Positions 1 through 6,841 of a stretch of DNA of 7,664 nt are shown piece by piece. Below the pieces are notes generated by a model. That model ran no database searches and was not told the DNA's origin. It was given only the letters and a program-made list of their open reading frames with translations. Positions within the stretch are counted from its first letter, which is position 1; each line of letters opens with the position of its first letter. Origin of the DNA: an uncultured Limnohabitans sp. (lineage in GTDB: Bacteria > Pseudomonadota > Gammaproteobacteria > Burkholderiales > Burkholderiaceae_C); the NCBI RefSeq assembly GCF_937889215.1, contig NZ_CALBEX010000513.1:1-7664 (forward strand). The letters run 5' to 3'. A program made the position numbers and the translations under genes.

Positions 1-109
1 TGATGCTGCCGTCATCGGCTTGCGGCACATTCAGGTCGGCGCGGATGAACACGCGTTGTCCAGCGGCTTGGCCGTTGGCACAGAATTCAGAAAAACGGAT
101 GACGTTCAT
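1..109 (-). CDS. pgk: Phosphoglycerate kinase, N-terminal fragment (runs off left edge)
   Basis: Phosphoglycerate kinase transfers a phosphate from 1,3-bisphosphoglycerate to ADP in cytoplasmic glycolysis, and runs in reverse in gluconeogenesis. Only the first 36 codons are present, from the ATG at 109 down to base 1. The translation begins MNVIRFSEFC, and residues 19-29 read RVFIRADLNVP, which fits the family's N-terminal signature (R-x-D-x-N-[SACV]-P), where Arg23, Asp25 and Asn27 belong to the substrate-binding region. This is short, but the signature sits where it belongs in the family. No strong Shine-Dalgarno lies before the ATG: an AGGA occurs about 13 bases upstream, which is far. The gene is codirectional with azlD, but 117 bases, a stem-loop and a candidate -10 box separate them, so it is probably a separate transcription unit. 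Confidence 0.9.
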   Translation of the reverse strand, partial: MNVIRFSEFCANGQAAGQRVFIRADLNVPQADDGSI

Positions 110-146
110 GGGAGGGGTCTTGTCCTGTATCGGGAAATCAAGCTCA

Positions 147-152
147 ATTTTA
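147..152 (-). promoter_or_regulatory. Candidate -10 box upstream of pgk
   Basis: The minus strand reads TAAAAT here, five of six matches to the sigma-70 -10 consensus, in the most AT-rich patch of the window. It lies 37 bases before the pgk ATG, which would give a leader of roughly 30 bases. No convincing -35 element is seen at 16-18 bases spacing (TTGTTT is present but only 12 bases away), so this is a partial promoter call. Confidence 0.35.
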
Positions 153-199
153 AAAGCAGTGGAGAAACAATGATTCGCAAAGATTCACGCACTAGGCTG

Positions 200-219
200 C
201 GATCCTGAAGGCAGGATCG
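200..219 (-). terminator. Stem-loop just after azlD, possible terminator
   Basis: A perfect 8-bp inverted repeat, CGATCCTG / CAGGATCG, with a 4-base loop lies 7 bases past the azlD stop codon. Its position at the end of the five-gene operon suggests transcript termination or 3'-end protection. It lacks a U-tract on either strand (the minus-strand flank is GCAGCCTAG), so it is not a canonical intrinsic terminator. The structure is seen directly; the function is inferred. Confidence 0.4.
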
Positions 220-226
220 GCCCTGC

Positions 227-562
227 TCACCAGCCCAGCCCCAGGCGCAAGGGCAGGTACACCGCCATGCCCGCCAAAATGGTGATCAGCACATCGCGCC
301 GCCAAAAGTAAGCGGCCACACCCACAACAGCTGCGTACAAGCGGGCGTCTTGCCAAGTGCTGACCAACTCGCCTTGCACCGTGATGATTTCGGGGATGAC
401 CACCGCCGACAAGGCCGCAATGGGCGCGTACTGCAAACCGCGCTGCGCCCAGCCGGGCAACTGCCAAGATTGGCTGGAGATGAAAAAGAAACTGCGGGCC
501 ACCACCGTGACCACCGCCAGGCCCACGATGACGGCCAGCGTCCACAGATCGGTTTCGTTCAT
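227..562 (-). CDS. azlD: AzlD family branched-chain amino acid transporter small subunit
   Basis: AzlD is the small membrane subunit that works with AzlC as a two-component amino-acid exporter (YgaZH in E. coli exports valine; BrnFE in Corynebacterium exports branched-chain amino acids and methionine). The protein is 111 residues, the usual family length. It has hydrophobic membrane segments at about 6-27, 43-62, 74-86 and 90-109, and the family-like stretch around 45-60 (YAPIAALSAVVIPEII). The start at 562 is supported by an AAGGTGG Shine-Dalgarno at 567-573, four bases away, and by the MNETDLW beginning. The open frame extends upstream to 778, but that part lies out of frame inside azlC and lacks transporter character. 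The ATG overlaps the azlC stop as ATGA, implying translational coupling. It is the last gene of the operon. The exact substrate cannot be read from sequence. Confidence 0.9.
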   Translation of the reverse strand: MNETDLWTLAVIVGLAVVTVVARSFFFISSQSWQLPGWAQRGLQYAPIAALSAVVIPEIITVQGELVSTWQDARLYAAVVGVAAYFWRRDVLITILAGMAVYLPLRLGLGW

Positions 563-1290
563 GCCGCCACCTTCTGCGCTGGCCGGATTTTTTCGACCGT
601 GAGACACAAGATCACGGCCACAGCGATCGCCACCACGATGTTGAGTTTGAGCGGCAAATGGTAGGCTGCGACAGCCGCCGCACCCGCCACGGCGGCCGAC
701 AAAATGCGCATGCGCGAGCTGGCCAGCGAGCACTGGATGCCCAGCAAACACAAAATGCCTGCAAAGCCCAAACCCCATTCCGGCGGAATCAGGTTGGCCA
801 AGCCCACCCCCAGCAAGCTGGCCACGATCCAGCTGCCCCAGTTCAGGAAATAGTTGCCCGCCAAATAAGCCTCTTGCCCCGTGCGCTCGGCGTCGGTGTT
901 ACCAGGCTGCGGGTAGTGCCGGGTGAACAGCACATAGGTGATGTCGGCGGTGAAATAGCCGTGGCACATGCGCTGCCAGCGCGGCAAGTGCATCAGATAG
1001 GGCCGCAAGTGCAAGCTGAACACCACAAAGCGCAGGTTGACGCAAAAACCAGTCGCCAAAATCACCCAAGCCGGCGCTCCGGCGACCAAGAGTGGAATGG
1101 CTGCCAGCTGCGAGCTGCCGGCAAACACCAGCATGGTCATGGCCACGGCCTCGAACACGCTCATGCCCGACTTGACCATGGCCACGCCCGTCATCAGGCC
1201 CCAAGCCGCCACACCAGGCGCTTGCGGGGCCAGGTCGCGCAGGCCTTGCCAGAACTCGGCGCGGCGGTAAAGCGTGGGCCGAAAAAACAT
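559..1290 (-). CDS. azlC: AzlC family branched-chain amino acid transporter large subunit
   Basis: AzlC is the large inner-membrane subunit of the AzlCD/YgaZH/BrnFE exporter. The 243 residues match the usual length (about 230-250). Hydrophobic segments lie at about 26-40, 46-70, 73-92, 148-168, 172-190, 196-212 and 216-232. Family-typical stretches include FAGSSQ at 56-61, NLRFVVFSLHLRPYL at 85-99 and LNWGSW at 149-154. The ATG at 1290 shares a base with the fmt stop (TGATG), with only a weak GGTGG just upstream, so translation probably depends on ribosomes finishing fmt. The downstream partner azlD overlaps by ATGA. No Lrp-type regulator gene lies next to it, and no separate promoter is evident. 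The substrate (branched-chain amino acids, methionine or other) is inferred from family only. Confidence 0.92.
   Translation of the reverse strand: MFFRPTLYRRAEFWQGLRDLAPQAPGVAAWGLMTGVAMVKSGMSVFEAVAMTMLVFAGSSQLAAIPLLVAGAPAWVILATGFCVNLRFVVFSLHLRPYLMHLPRWQRMCHGYFTADITYVLFTRHYPQPGNTDAERTGQEAYLAGNYFLNWGSWIVASLLGVGLANLIPPEWGLGFAGILCLLGIQCSLASSRMRILSAAVAGAAAVAAYHLPLKLNIVVAIAVAVILCLTVEKIRPAQKVAA
567..573 (-). promoter_or_regulatory. Ribosome binding site that fixes the azlD start
   Basis: The minus strand reads AAGGTGG, ending four bases before the azlD ATG at 562 and lying within the last codons of azlC. It decides in favour of the short 111-residue azlD product over the longer open frame starting at 778. 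Confidence 0.6.
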
Positions 1291-2264
1291 CAGGCCACCA
1301 AGCGCTGACCGGGCTGCAAGGGGCAGCCGCGCAAAAAGTCAGCCGCGCACAGGCGCTTGCCGCCAGGCCGCTGCAACTGTGTCAGGCACAACTGGCCTTG
1401 GCCACAGGCCACCCGCACGCCCGACGCATCGGCGCTGAGCACGGTGCCCGGTGTGGCGTTCTGAACAGCTGCCTGCGCGGCCGTTTCAGCTGTGGCTTGC
1501 CAGAGCTTGATGGTTTCCACGCCCGAGGCTGTGGTCAGTGGGACGGTCATGCCCGGAAACGGGTCGAAGGCCCGAATGCGCCGCGCCAGCACCTCGGCAC
1601 TCAACGCCCAGTCCAGCGCCGCTTCGGATTTGTCGATCTTGTGCGCGTAAGTCACGCCCTCGGGCGGTTGAGGCTGGCGGGGCAGGCTGTCCAAAGCGCC
1701 CAAGGCTTGCACGATCGCCTGCCCGCCTAAGTCGGCCAAGCGATCGTGCAACACCACGGTGCTGTCTTCGGGGCCGACCGCGCAAGACAAAACCCACAAC
1801 ATGTCGCCCGTGTCGAGCCCGGCATCCATCTGCATGATGGTGATGCCGGTTTGCGTGTCCCCCGCTTCAATGGCGCGGTGGATCGGGGCCGCGCCGCGCC
1901 AGCGCGGCAACAAAGAGGCGTGGATGTTCAGGCAACCCTTGGGCGGCAAATCCAGCACCCACTGCGGCAGGATCAAGCCGTAGGCCGCCACGACCATGGC
2001 GTCTGCCTGCGCGGCCAGCAAAGTCTGGCGGGCGGCAGCGGCGTCATCGGGGTATTTACCGTCGAGCCGCAAGCTGCGCGGCTGGGCCACAGGCACTTGG
2101 TGGTCCAGCGCCCACTGTTTGACGGGGGAAGCCTGCAGCTTCATGCCGCGCCCTGCAGGGCGGTCAGGCTGGGTCAGCGCCAGCACAATCTCGTGGCCTG
2201 CAGCTTGCAGTGCGGCCATGGCCACCTGGGCAAATTCGGGGGTGCCCGCAAAAATCAGCCGCAT
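1290..2264 (-). CDS. fmt: Methionyl-tRNA formyltransferase
   Basis: This enzyme transfers a formyl group from 10-formyltetrahydrofolate to the amino group of Met on initiator tRNA, producing fMet-tRNA for bacterial translation initiation. The product is 324 residues (family about 310-330). The N-terminal Rossmann-type formyltransferase domain runs from about 1 to 205. It carries the substrate loop ([13 protein letters not shown], 31-43) and the catalytic residues Asn113, His115 and Asp151, in the contexts [17 protein letters not shown] and LDTGD, equivalent to Asn106, His108 and Asp144 of the E. coli enzyme. The C-terminal tRNA-binding barrel occupies about 210-320. The start at 2264 is chosen because [11 protein letters not shown] is the classic N-terminus. 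The 28-codon upstream extension (to 2348) overlaps def and does not resemble the family. fmt begins 7 bases after the def stop and shares TGATG with azlC. No clear Shine-Dalgarno is seen. Confidence 0.97.
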   Translation of the reverse strand: MRLIFAGTPEFAQVAMAALQAAGHEIVLALTQPDRPAGRGMKLQASPVKQWALDHQVPVAQPRSLRLDGKYPDDAAAARQTLLAAQADAMVVAAYGLILPQWVLDLPPKGCLNIHASLLPRWRGAAPIHRAIEAGDTQTGITIMQMDAGLDTGDMLWVLSCAVGPEDSTVVLHDRLADLGGQAIVQALGALDSLPRQPQPPEGVTYAHKIDKSEAALDWALSAEVLARRIRAFDPFPGMTVPLTTASGVETIKLWQATAETAAQAAVQNATPGTVLSADASGVRVACGQGQLCLTQLQRPGGKRLCAADFLRGCPLQPGQRLVA

Positions 2265-2271
2265 GCCGTGC

Positions 2272-2778
2272 TCAGCGCTCGGCTTTTTGGGCTTTGACCA
2301 TCTTGGTCTTGATGCGCCCTTGCTTGAGCGGCGAGAGGTACTCGACAAACACCTTGCCCATCAGGTGGTCCAGCTCATGCTGGATGCAGATGGCCAGCAT
2401 GCCCTCGGCCTCAATGGTGCGGTGGTGGCCGCTGCGGTCCTGGGCCGTCACCTTGACAGCGGTCGCGCGATCCACGCCATCGTAAATGCCAGGCACCGAC
2501 AAGCAGCCTTCTTCGCCCTTCACGCGCTCATCGTTCATCCAGGTGATTTCGGGGTTGATCAGCACCATCGGCTGGTTGCGCTCTTCGGAGGTGTCGATCA
2601 CCACCAAGCGCTCGTGCACATCAATTTGGGTGGCGGCCAGGCCAATGCCGCTGGCCTCGTACATGGTCTCCAGCATGTCGTCGATCAGGGCGTGCACGCG
2701 CGCGTCCACCGCCTGCACAGGTTTGGCCACCTTGTGCAGGCGAGGGTCGGGGTAGCAAAGAATAGGGAGCAAAGCCAT
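2272..2778 (-). CDS. def: Peptide deformylase
   Basis: Peptide deformylase is a cytoplasmic ferrous metalloenzyme that removes the formyl group from the N-terminal methionine of nascent chains at the ribosome exit tunnel. All three family motifs are intact in the 168-residue product: motif 1 GIGLAATQ (44-51), motif 2 EGCLS (90-94) with metal ligand Cys92, and motif 3 QHELDHLMG (133-141) with metal ligands His134 and His138 and catalytic Glu135. The length and the [14 protein letters not shown] start are typical of proteobacterial type I enzymes. The ATG at 2778 follows the amidotransferase stop by 11 bases without an obvious Shine-Dalgarno, which suggests read-through from the upstream gene. 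fmt follows 7 bases later; def–fmt pairing next to a divergent dprA is a widespread proteobacterial arrangement. Confidence 0.97.
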   Translation of the reverse strand: MALLPILCYPDPRLHKVAKPVQAVDARVHALIDDMLETMYEASGIGLAATQIDVHERLVVIDTSEERNQPMVLINPEITWMNDERVKGEEGCLSVPGIYDGVDRATAVKVTAQDRSGHHRTIEAEGMLAICIQHELDHLMGKVFVEYLSPLKQGRIKTKMVKAQKAER

Positions 2779-2789
2779 GGGTCAAAAAA

Positions 2790-3596
2790 TCAATTGGGAA
2801 TTCGCTTATTTTCGGTCATTTCCGTGGCGAGAGGCGGCGGGCCAGCGGATAGTCCGTATTGCACAAAATGGATCATGAACCGCGCCAGCGCCAAACCGTC
2901 GTGGGGCTCGCTCAAGCTGCCCATGGCCGTTTGGTAAAAAGATTCGCCCAAAGTGGCGCGTCGCTTGTCGAGCAAAAAGGCGGACACATCGGGCGTGAAC
3001 TCCGGGTGTGGCTGGATGCAAAAAACCTGGTCACCTAGAGCGTAAGCGGCCACCGGACAATCGGGGTGGGTGGCCAACAAGGTGGCCCCAGACGGTAAGG
3101 CCAGCACTTGGTCCTGGTGACTGGCCAGCAAACCGATTTGGACCGCCTGCCCAGCAGCGCCACCCACTTGCTTGGGAGTCCCCAGCCAATCGTAGACCTG
3201 CCGCCCGGCACGCCAGCCTTGCGGGGCACGCCGCACAGGCGCGCCCAAACAATGCGCGATCAATTGGTGACCAAAACACACGCCCAGCAGTTTGCGTTTG
3301 TCCTGCAGCAATTGGGTCACACACGCACGCAAGGCCACCACCCAAGGGTCGTCTGAAAACGAATCGGCCCGACTGCCGGTCAACAGCACCGCGTCGTAAG
3401 CGTCAAACCTGACTGGGTATTGCCCGTGCCGCGCACTGAAGGTGTCGATTTGCCCCTCAAACCCGGCTTGCGCGAACAAGCGCTCGAACATCGCCCCCAC
3501 TCGGCTGTAGCGCTCCAGCAAGGGCGGCTCCAAGTCGTCGTTTTCCAGAATACAAATGCGCAGCAATGGCGCGGCTTTGGGCGGGGTGGGCAACAT
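2790..3596 (-). CDS. Class I glutamine amidotransferase-like protein
   Basis: The 268-residue product is a free-standing class I (triad) glutamine amidotransferase-type protein of the GuaA-N/COG0518 kind. It shows the nucleophile elbow GVCFGHQ with Cys107, and the triad partners His197 and Glu199 in QPHPEF. The core fold covers about 12-205. LLTGS at 71-75 matches the oxyanion-loop region of these enzymes, and the DDLEPPLLERYSRVGAMFERL segment near the start is common in stand-alone members. Because the triad is complete, glutaminase or peptidase-like activity is likely; the acceptor substrate is unknown and no synthase partner is adjacent. The start at 3596 is preferred over an in-frame ATG at 3686 because the candidate -10 box (3629-3634) lies between them and the family-like sequence begins soon after. 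No Shine-Dalgarno is evident. It is the first gene of the five-gene operon, with def 11 bases downstream. Confidence 0.85.
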   Translation of the reverse strand: MLPTPPKAAPLLRICILENDDLEPPLLERYSRVGAMFERLFAQAGFEGQIDTFSARHGQYPVRFDAYDAVLLTGSRADSFSDDPWVVALRACVTQLLQDKRKLLGVCFGHQLIAHCLGAPVRRAPQGWRAGRQVYDWLGTPKQVGGAAGQAVQIGLLASHQDQVLALPSGATLLATHPDCPVAAYALGDQVFCIQPHPEFTPDVSAFLLDKRRATLGESFYQTAMGSLSEPHDGLALARFMIHFVQYGLSAGPPPLATEMTENKRIPN

Positions 3597-3628
3597 GAGG
3601 GGGCGATCGGTGGACTGAAGTAAGCATG

Positions 3629-3634
3629 ATTTTA
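3629..3634 (-). promoter_or_regulatory. Candidate -10 box for the amidotransferase–def–fmt–azlCD operon
   Basis: The minus strand reads TAAAAT (five of six matches to consensus), 32 bases before the ATG at 3596. No good -35 hexamer lies at 16-18 bases; a TTGTCG sits 22 bases upstream, which is too far. It is the only promoter-like site seen ahead of the five-gene unit. Confidence 0.4.
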
Positions 3635-3674
3635 GGCACTGCACCCGAGAGACTCCCGACAAACCAGCAAGCGC

Positions 3675-3703
3675 TTGGCGCAGCACCGACTTTGACCCAC
3701 AAT
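3675..3703 (+). promoter_or_regulatory. Candidate sigma-70 promoter for dprA
   Basis: TTGGCG (3675-3680, four of six matches to the -35 consensus) and CACAAT (3698-3703, four of six to the -10 consensus) are separated by exactly 17 bases. Transcription would begin near 3710, giving a leader of about 33 bases before the dprA start. The site lies inside the divergent spacer with the operon promoter on the opposite strand. Confidence 0.4.
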
Positions 3704-3732
3704 GGCCCCACAGACGGCACTCAAGCCGCGCA

Positions 3733-3737
3733 GGGAG
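3733..3737 (+). promoter_or_regulatory. Ribosome binding site deciding the dprA start
   Basis: GGGAG ends five bases before the ATG at 3743 and only two bases before the ATG at 3740. The spacing favours 3743. It also argues against the in-frame upstream ATG at 3626, which overlaps the divergent promoter region. Confidence 0.55.
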
Positions 3738-3742
3738 ACATG

Positions 3743-4945
3743 ATGGTGAACACCCCCGATGAATTGGGTGCTTGGTTGCGGCTCTTGCTCACGCCGGGCG
3801 TGGGCTCCGAAAGCGCCCGCCGATTGCTCGCGGCCTTTGGGGAACCCGAAGCCGTGCTGGCACAAACCGAGACCGCTTTGTGCCAGGTCGTCACCGCTGT
3901 TCAGGCCCGAGCGCTTTTGCAGATGCCCGCGGGCTGCCCAGAACTGGTGCAAGACACACTCGACTGGCTGCAGGCCGACACCCACAACGGCACCACCCCC
4001 CAGCGCTGCGTGGTCACGCTGGGCGACGCCGACTACCCTGCGCCCTTGCTGCAAATTCCAGACCCGCCCCTGATGCTCTACGCCATGGGCAAGATCACCC
4101 ATTTGCAACAGCTGCAGGCCACGCAGGCGCTGGCCATGGTGGGCAGCCGCAACCCCACACCCCAAGGCCGCGACAACGCCAGCGAATTCGCCCGAAGTTT
4201 GGCCGCCAGTGGCCTCACCGTGGTCTCGGGCCTGGCCTTGGGCGTGGATGGCGCTGCACACGAGGGCGCACTGCAAGGGGCCCGTGCGGGTCAGCTGGCC
4301 ACCATCGCCGTGGTCGGCACCGGGCTGGACCGGGTGTACCCGCGTCAGCACCGCGACTTGGCGCACCGCATCGCACAAAACGGCCTGATCCTGAGCGAGT
4401 ACCCGCTGGGCACGCCGCCCCTGGCCCCCAACTTTCCGCGCCGCAACCGGCTGATTTCAGGCTTGTCACAGGCCACTTTGGTGATCGAGGCCGCGTTGCA
4501 GTCAGGCTCGCTCATCACCGCCAAACAAGCCCTGGAGCAAGGCCGCGATGTGATGGCGCTGCCCGGCTCCATCCATTCGGCCCAATCCAAGGGCTGCCAT
4601 GCGCTGATCAAGCAAGGGGCGAAGTTGGTCGAGTCGGCGCAAGATGTCTTGGAAGAATTGCACATGCCTACGCCCCAAGTGCAGTCCGCGCTGGCCTTGG
4701 ACGCGCCTGACCAGGCGGGGGGCGATGCGCCGTCGGGCCTTGCTGGCGATGATGAAAATGCAGGAGATGCGGCCGAGCGGGCGCTGCTGCGGGCTTTGGG
4801 CCACGATCCGGTGGGGCTGGACGCGCTGCAAGCGCGGTGCGGCTGGCCTACGGCGCAGCTGCAAGCCCAATTGCTGGAGCTGGAGCTGATGGGCCAGGTG
4901 GGTCGCCTGCCCGGGGGCTTGTTTCAGCGCATCGGCCAGGCTTGA
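3743..4945 (+). CDS. dprA: DNA-processing protein DprA (Smf)
   Basis: DprA binds single-stranded DNA entering the cell in natural transformation, protects it and loads RecA; it is also present in many species not known to be competent. The 400-residue product has an N-terminal helical region (about 1-60, with LLTPGVGSESARRLL resembling a helix-hairpin-helix/SAM-like fold). The Rossmann-like DprA core follows (about 90-305) with its hallmarks: GSRNPTPQGR (134-143), SGLALGVDGAAHEGAL (162-177), GTGLDRVYP (192-200), SEYPLGTPP (218-226), FPRRNRLISGLS (231-242) and SGSLITA (254-260). A variable acidic Ala/Gly/Asp-rich linker (about 310-345) leads to a C-terminal winged-helix domain (about 345-398). 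The start could instead be the adjacent ATG at 3740. The gene is divergent from the def–fmt operon, as in many proteobacteria, and convergent with prfC. Confidence 0.95.
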   Translation: MVNTPDELGAWLRLLLTPGVGSESARRLLAAFGEPEAVLAQTETALCQVVTAVQARALLQMPAGCPELVQDTLDWLQADTHNGTTPQRCVVTLGDADYPAPLLQIPDPPLMLYAMGKITHLQQLQATQALAMVGSRNPTPQGRDNASEFARSLAASGLTVVSGLALGVDGAAHEGALQGARAGQLATIAVVGTGLDRVYPRQHRDLAHRIAQNGLILSEYPLGTPPLAPNFPRRNRLISGLSQATLVIEAALQSGSLITAKQALEQGRDVMALPGSIHSAQSKGCHALIKQGAKLVESAQDVLEELHMPTPQVQSALALDAPDQAGGDAPSGLAGDDENAGDAAERALLRALGHDPVGLDALQARCGWPTAQLQAQLLELELMGQVGRLPGGLFQRIGQA

Positions 4946-4971
4946 CCCACCCCCATCCAGGGCGGGTCTTT
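4944..4971 (+). terminator. Possible terminator of dprA
   Basis: GACCCACCC (4944-4952) can pair with GGGCGGGTC (4960-4968), giving eight pairs with one internal mismatch around a 7-base loop, followed by TTT. The hairpin overlaps the last bases of the dprA stop codon and fills the 33-base gap to convergent prfC. The U-tract is short, and the minus-strand flank has none, so it would serve dprA rather than prfC. Confidence 0.35.
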
Positions 4972-4978
4972 GGGCGTG

Positions 4979-6607
4979 TCAGCCTGCCGAGCCCAAGGCC
5001 AAGCCCGCATGCTCGCGCAGCGGATGGAAGTGGATCTTGGGAAAGCGCTCTTGCGCCAGCCGCACGTCGTACGGGCTGGTGCACAAATAAGCCAGCGTGC
5101 CTGCCGCATCCAGCGACATGCGCTGCGGGTAAGCGTTGGTGAACTCGCGCAACTCGGCCGGGGTGTCGGCGGTGATCCAGCGGGCGCCGGTGTACTGGCA
5201 GCCTTCCAGACGCACGTCGCAGTCGTATTCCGCTTTGAGGCGGTGCTGCACCACTTCAAACTGCAGCTGGCCCACTGCGCCCAGCAGCATAGGGCCGCCG
5301 ATCTCGGGTTTAAAGACCTGGATCGCGCCTTCTTCGCCGAGTTGGTCGAGGCCGGTTTGCAGTTGCTTGGTGCGCAGCGGGTTCTTCAGGATCACGGTCA
5401 TGAAGAGCTCGGGCGCAAAAAACGGCAAGCCGGTGAATTGCAGATTCGCGCCATCGGTGATGGTGTCGCCCAGCTGCACGCCGCCGTGGGTGGTGAAGCC
5501 GATGATGTCGCCCGCGTAGGCTTCGTCCACCGCTTCACGGCGTTGCGATAAGAAAGTGACCACGCTGGTGGGGCGCAGTTCTTTGGCGGTGCGCTGCACC
5601 TTGAGCTTCATACCGGGCGTGTATTTGCCAGACGCCATGCGCACGAAGGCAATGCGGTCGCGGTGATTGGCATCCATATTGGCCTGCACCTTGAACACCA
5701 CGCCCGAGAACGCGCTGTCTTCGGGCTGAATTTCTTTGACCACGGGTTGCTTGTTGACCAACAGGTTGCTGGTGCGGGGCCGGGGCGCGGGGGCCAAATC
5801 GACCAGAGCGTCCAGCACTTCCATCACACCGAAGTTGTTCACGCCGGAGCCGAAGAAAACCGGCGTTTGTTTGCCCGCTAAAAAGGCTTCTTCGTCAAAC
5901 GCGGGCGATGCGCCGGTGGCCAGCTCCATGCTGTCCATGGCGGTCTGCCATTCCAAGCCAAAGCGCTCGGCCAGTTGGGCCTGCTCGGTGAGGGAGATGG
6001 TTTCGAAGTCTTGCGGCAGGCGTTCGCTGCCGGAGTCGAACACGGTCATGGCCTGCGTGCGCAGGTTGACGATGCCGCCGAAGCTCTTGCCTTGGCCCAC
6101 AGGCCAGGTCATGGGCACACAGGGCATGCCCAGCTCGCGCTCGACTTCGTCCAAGATGTCGAGCGGGTCGCGCACTTCGCGGTCCATCTTGTTCACAAAG
6201 GTGATGATGGGCGTGTCGCGCTGACGGCAAACCTCAATCAGGCGGCGGGTTTGTGCTTCCACACCGTTGGCCGCGTCGATCACCATGAGCGCCGAGTCCA
6301 CCGCCGTGAGCACGCGGTAAGTGTCTTCCGAGAAGTCTTTGTGGCCGGGGGTGTCGAGCAGGTTGATGACGTGCTCGCGGTAGAGCATCTGCATCACGGA
6401 CGAAGCCACCGAGATGCCACGTTGCTTTTCGATTTCCATCCAGTCGGACGTGGCGTGGCGGCTAGCTTTGCGGGCCTTGACCGAACCGGCGATCTGGATC
6501 GCGCCGGAGAACAGCAAGAGCTTTTCGGTCAGCGTGGTTTTACCGGCGTCGGGGTGCGAAATGATGGCAAAAGTCCGGCGGCGCCGGGTTTCGTGGGCGT
6601 AGGTCAC
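4979..6607 (-). CDS. prfC: Peptide chain release factor 3 (RF3), GTG start
   Basis: RF3 is a translational GTPase that speeds removal of RF1 and RF2 from the ribosome after peptide release. With the GTG at 6607 as start the protein is 542 residues (E. coli RF3: 529). GTPase motifs are intact: G1 SHPDAGKT (17-24), G2 RGIS (63-66), G3 DTPGHKDF (85-92), G4 NKMD (139-142) and G5-like SGVNNFG (254-260). The beta-barrel domain II covers about 295-390, and the RF3-type C-terminal domain III about 395-530 (IGGPMLLGAVGQLQFEVVQHR at 436-456). The RF3-typical PDAGKTTLTEKLLLFSGAIQ separates it from EF-G, LepA and TypA. The frame stays open to an ATG at 6877, but those 90 extra residues are not RF3-like and would cross the divergent gene's start. 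An AGGA six bases upstream supports the GTG. Confidence 0.97.
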   Translation of the reverse strand: MTYAHETRRRRTFAIISHPDAGKTTLTEKLLLFSGAIQIAGSVKARKASRHATSDWMEIEKQRGISVASSVMQMLYREHVINLLDTPGHKDFSEDTYRVLTAVDSALMVIDAANGVEAQTRRLIEVCRQRDTPIITFVNKMDREVRDPLDILDEVERELGMPCVPMTWPVGQGKSFGGIVNLRTQAMTVFDSGSERLPQDFETISLTEQAQLAERFGLEWQTAMDSMELATGASPAFDEEAFLAGKQTPVFFGSGVNNFGVMEVLDALVDLAPAPRPRTSNLLVNKQPVVKEIQPEDSAFSGVVFKVQANMDANHRDRIAFVRMASGKYTPGMKLKVQRTAKELRPTSVVTFLSQRREAVDEAYAGDIIGFTTHGGVQLGDTITDGANLQFTGLPFFAPELFMTVILKNPLRTKQLQTGLDQLGEEGAIQVFKPEIGGPMLLGAVGQLQFEVVQHRLKAEYDCDVRLEGCQYTGARWITADTPAELREFTNAYPQRMSLDAAGTLAYLCTSPYDVRLAQERFPKIHFHPLREHAGLALGSAG

Positions 6608-6613
6608 AAGGGG

Positions 6614-6617
6614 TCCT
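6614..6617 (-). promoter_or_regulatory. Ribosome binding site supporting the prfC GTG start
   Basis: The minus strand reads CAGGA followed by six bases and then GTG at 6607. This spacing is near ideal and, together with the RF3-like MTYAHETRRRRTF beginning, settles the start codon. Confidence 0.6.
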
Positions 6618-6684
6618 GAAGATCGTGCAGGCAGCCAAGGGTGCCCGCGATGGCCAGACCTTGGGCAGGCTGGCGAGAGGGCTG

Positions 6685-6690
6685 ATTTTA
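6685..6690 (-). promoter_or_regulatory. Candidate -10 box for prfC
   Basis: The minus strand reads TAAAAT, 77 bases before the prfC GTG, implying a leader of roughly 70 bases. No good -35 hexamer is seen at the usual spacing. The same hexamer occurs ahead of pgk and of the amidotransferase operon. Confidence 0.35.
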
Positions 6691-6828
6691 CCGGGCGATG
6701 GGCCGCTTCGACGCCCAGCCCCCTGGCCCTGCACAACGGCAGCGCTGCCCCAAGGCCGGTGTCTGGTGAACGCATGTGCCAAGGCGCGTGCAGTCGCCAA
6801 TGGGCGAAGTTGGCGGACGGGCCGGCGA

Positions 6829-6834
6829 TACACT
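6829..6834 (+). promoter_or_regulatory. Candidate -10 box for the MFS gene
   Basis: TACACT (four of six matches to the -10 consensus) ends seven bases before the ATG at 6842. If used, transcription would start at or within a base or two of the start codon. The only -35-like hexamer nearby, TTGGCG at 6810-6815, is just 13 bases away, so the call is weak. Confidence 0.3.
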
Positions 6835-6841
6835 GCAGGGT

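Noticed and set aside
1746..2937. Long plus-strand open frames across fmt and def (183 and 313 codons)
   Set aside because: They lie antisense to two strongly recognised enzymes, carry no domain-like sequence and follow from GC-rich codon bias on the other strand.
3626..3742. Upstream in-frame ATG for dprA at 3626
   Set aside because: It would begin within the operon's -10 box and include the candidate dprA promoter; the GGGAG at 3733-3737 supports the start near 3743.
5975..6619. Plus-strand open frame of 214 codons opposite prfC
   Set aside because: Antisense shadow of the RF3 GTPase domain; its His- and Val-rich, irregular composition does not look like a real protein.
6635..6664. CCAAGG/CCTTGG inverted repeat in the prfC leader as a regulatory hairpin
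   Set aside because: Only six base pairs around an 18-base loop with no further pairing directly inside or outside; expected by chance in GC-rich DNA.
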